Assembly: GCA_021817625.1 (NCBI GenBank) | Contig: JAKASY010000144.1 | Coordinates: 1-6,034, forward strand | DNA length: 6,034 nucleotides | Direction of reading: 5' to 3' | From: Bacillota bacterium | GTDB lineage: Bacteria > Bacillota_E > JAJZYS01 > JAILZS01 | Part shown: one piece after another, positions 5,920 to 6,034 of the stretch | Position numbering within the stretch: the first letter of the stretch is position 1 | Layout of the letters: each line of letters starts with the position of its first letter | Notes under the pieces: generated by a model | Told to the model about the DNA's origin: nothing | The model's database searches: none | What the model saw: the letters and a program-made list of their open reading frames with translations, nothing else | Made by a program: the position numbers and the translations under genes

Positions 5920-6034
5920 ATGAGCGCCGTCGCCGGCCTGGGCCAGCTCGTCCCGGCGCTCATCGCCGTGCTCCTGGCCCTGTACGTCTGGCCGCGAACC
6001 TTCCTTCGCCTGCGCGGCTCGAGCCTGCTCGCGG
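5920..6034 (+). CDS. Start of a membrane-anchored or secreted protein (5' fragment)
   Basis: An ATG at 5920 opens a frame that runs to the window edge, giving 38 residues. Residues about 8-25 (GQLVPALIAVLLALYVWP) are one hydrophobic segment, followed by an Arg-rich stretch (RTFLRLR). That pattern suggests an N-terminal anchor with its following basic residues in the cytoplasm. GGAAGG at 5913-5918 is very close to the ATG, and GGGG at 5908-5911 is better spaced. The gene begins 25 nt after the PelG-like stop and is likely in the same operon, so it may encode another component of the exopolysaccharide machine. Too little is present to name a family. Confidence 0.6.
   Translation, partial: MSAVAGLGQLVPALIAVLLALYVWPRTFLRLRGSSLLA

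Noticed and set aside
2357..5923. A 1188-codon plus-strand open frame running antisense to pelF and then out of frame through pelG
   Set aside because: Its product is rich in Arg, His, Pro, Gly and Ala with no recognisable domain, and it spans the promoter region. Both strands beneath it hold genes with clear family motifs. In very GC-rich DNA stop codons are rare, so long shadow frames are expected.
4188..5963. A 591-codon minus-strand open frame opposite the pelG-like gene
   Set aside because: The translation is an extreme Glu/Gly/Asp/His/Arg mix without hydrophobic core, the typical antisense image of a Leu/Val/Ala-rich membrane protein.

Overview
This is a very GC-rich bacterial window with dense, closely packed genes, GTG and TTG start codons, and almost all third codon positions G or C. 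That fits a high-GC lineage such as Actinobacteriota, Chloroflexota or Deinococcota; nothing here fixes the phylum. No tRNA, rRNA, CRISPR array, insertion sequence or att site is visible.

Layout. A single divergent promoter region (4121-4298) separates two gene sets. On the minus strand, reading leftward: a PelF-like GT4 glycosyltransferase (2387-4120), a short coiled-coil protein with a DivIVA-like N-terminal motif (1641-2288), and, overlapping it by 4 nt, a long protein that leaves the window at base 1. This last protein has a similar N-terminal motif, then a coiled coil, a PRC-barrel-like domain and a long Ala/Pro-rich tail studded with tryptophans. On the plus strand, reading rightward: a polytopic PelG-like membrane protein (4299-5894), then the start of another membrane-anchored or secreted protein (from 5920) that leaves the window at the right edge.

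How they may work together. PelF and PelG are the cytosolic polymerase and the inner-membrane transporter of Pel-type exopolysaccharide systems, so the divergent pair is the core of a Pel-like synthesis and export machine. PelF carries an extra C-terminal helical, TPR-like region and PelG an extra N-terminal soluble helical domain. The two proteins downstream of PelF look like cytoplasmic scaffold proteins. The most interesting reading, which is inference, is a Pel-like locus coupled to DivIVA-like/PRC-barrel scaffolds that could position or regulate the machine in the cell.
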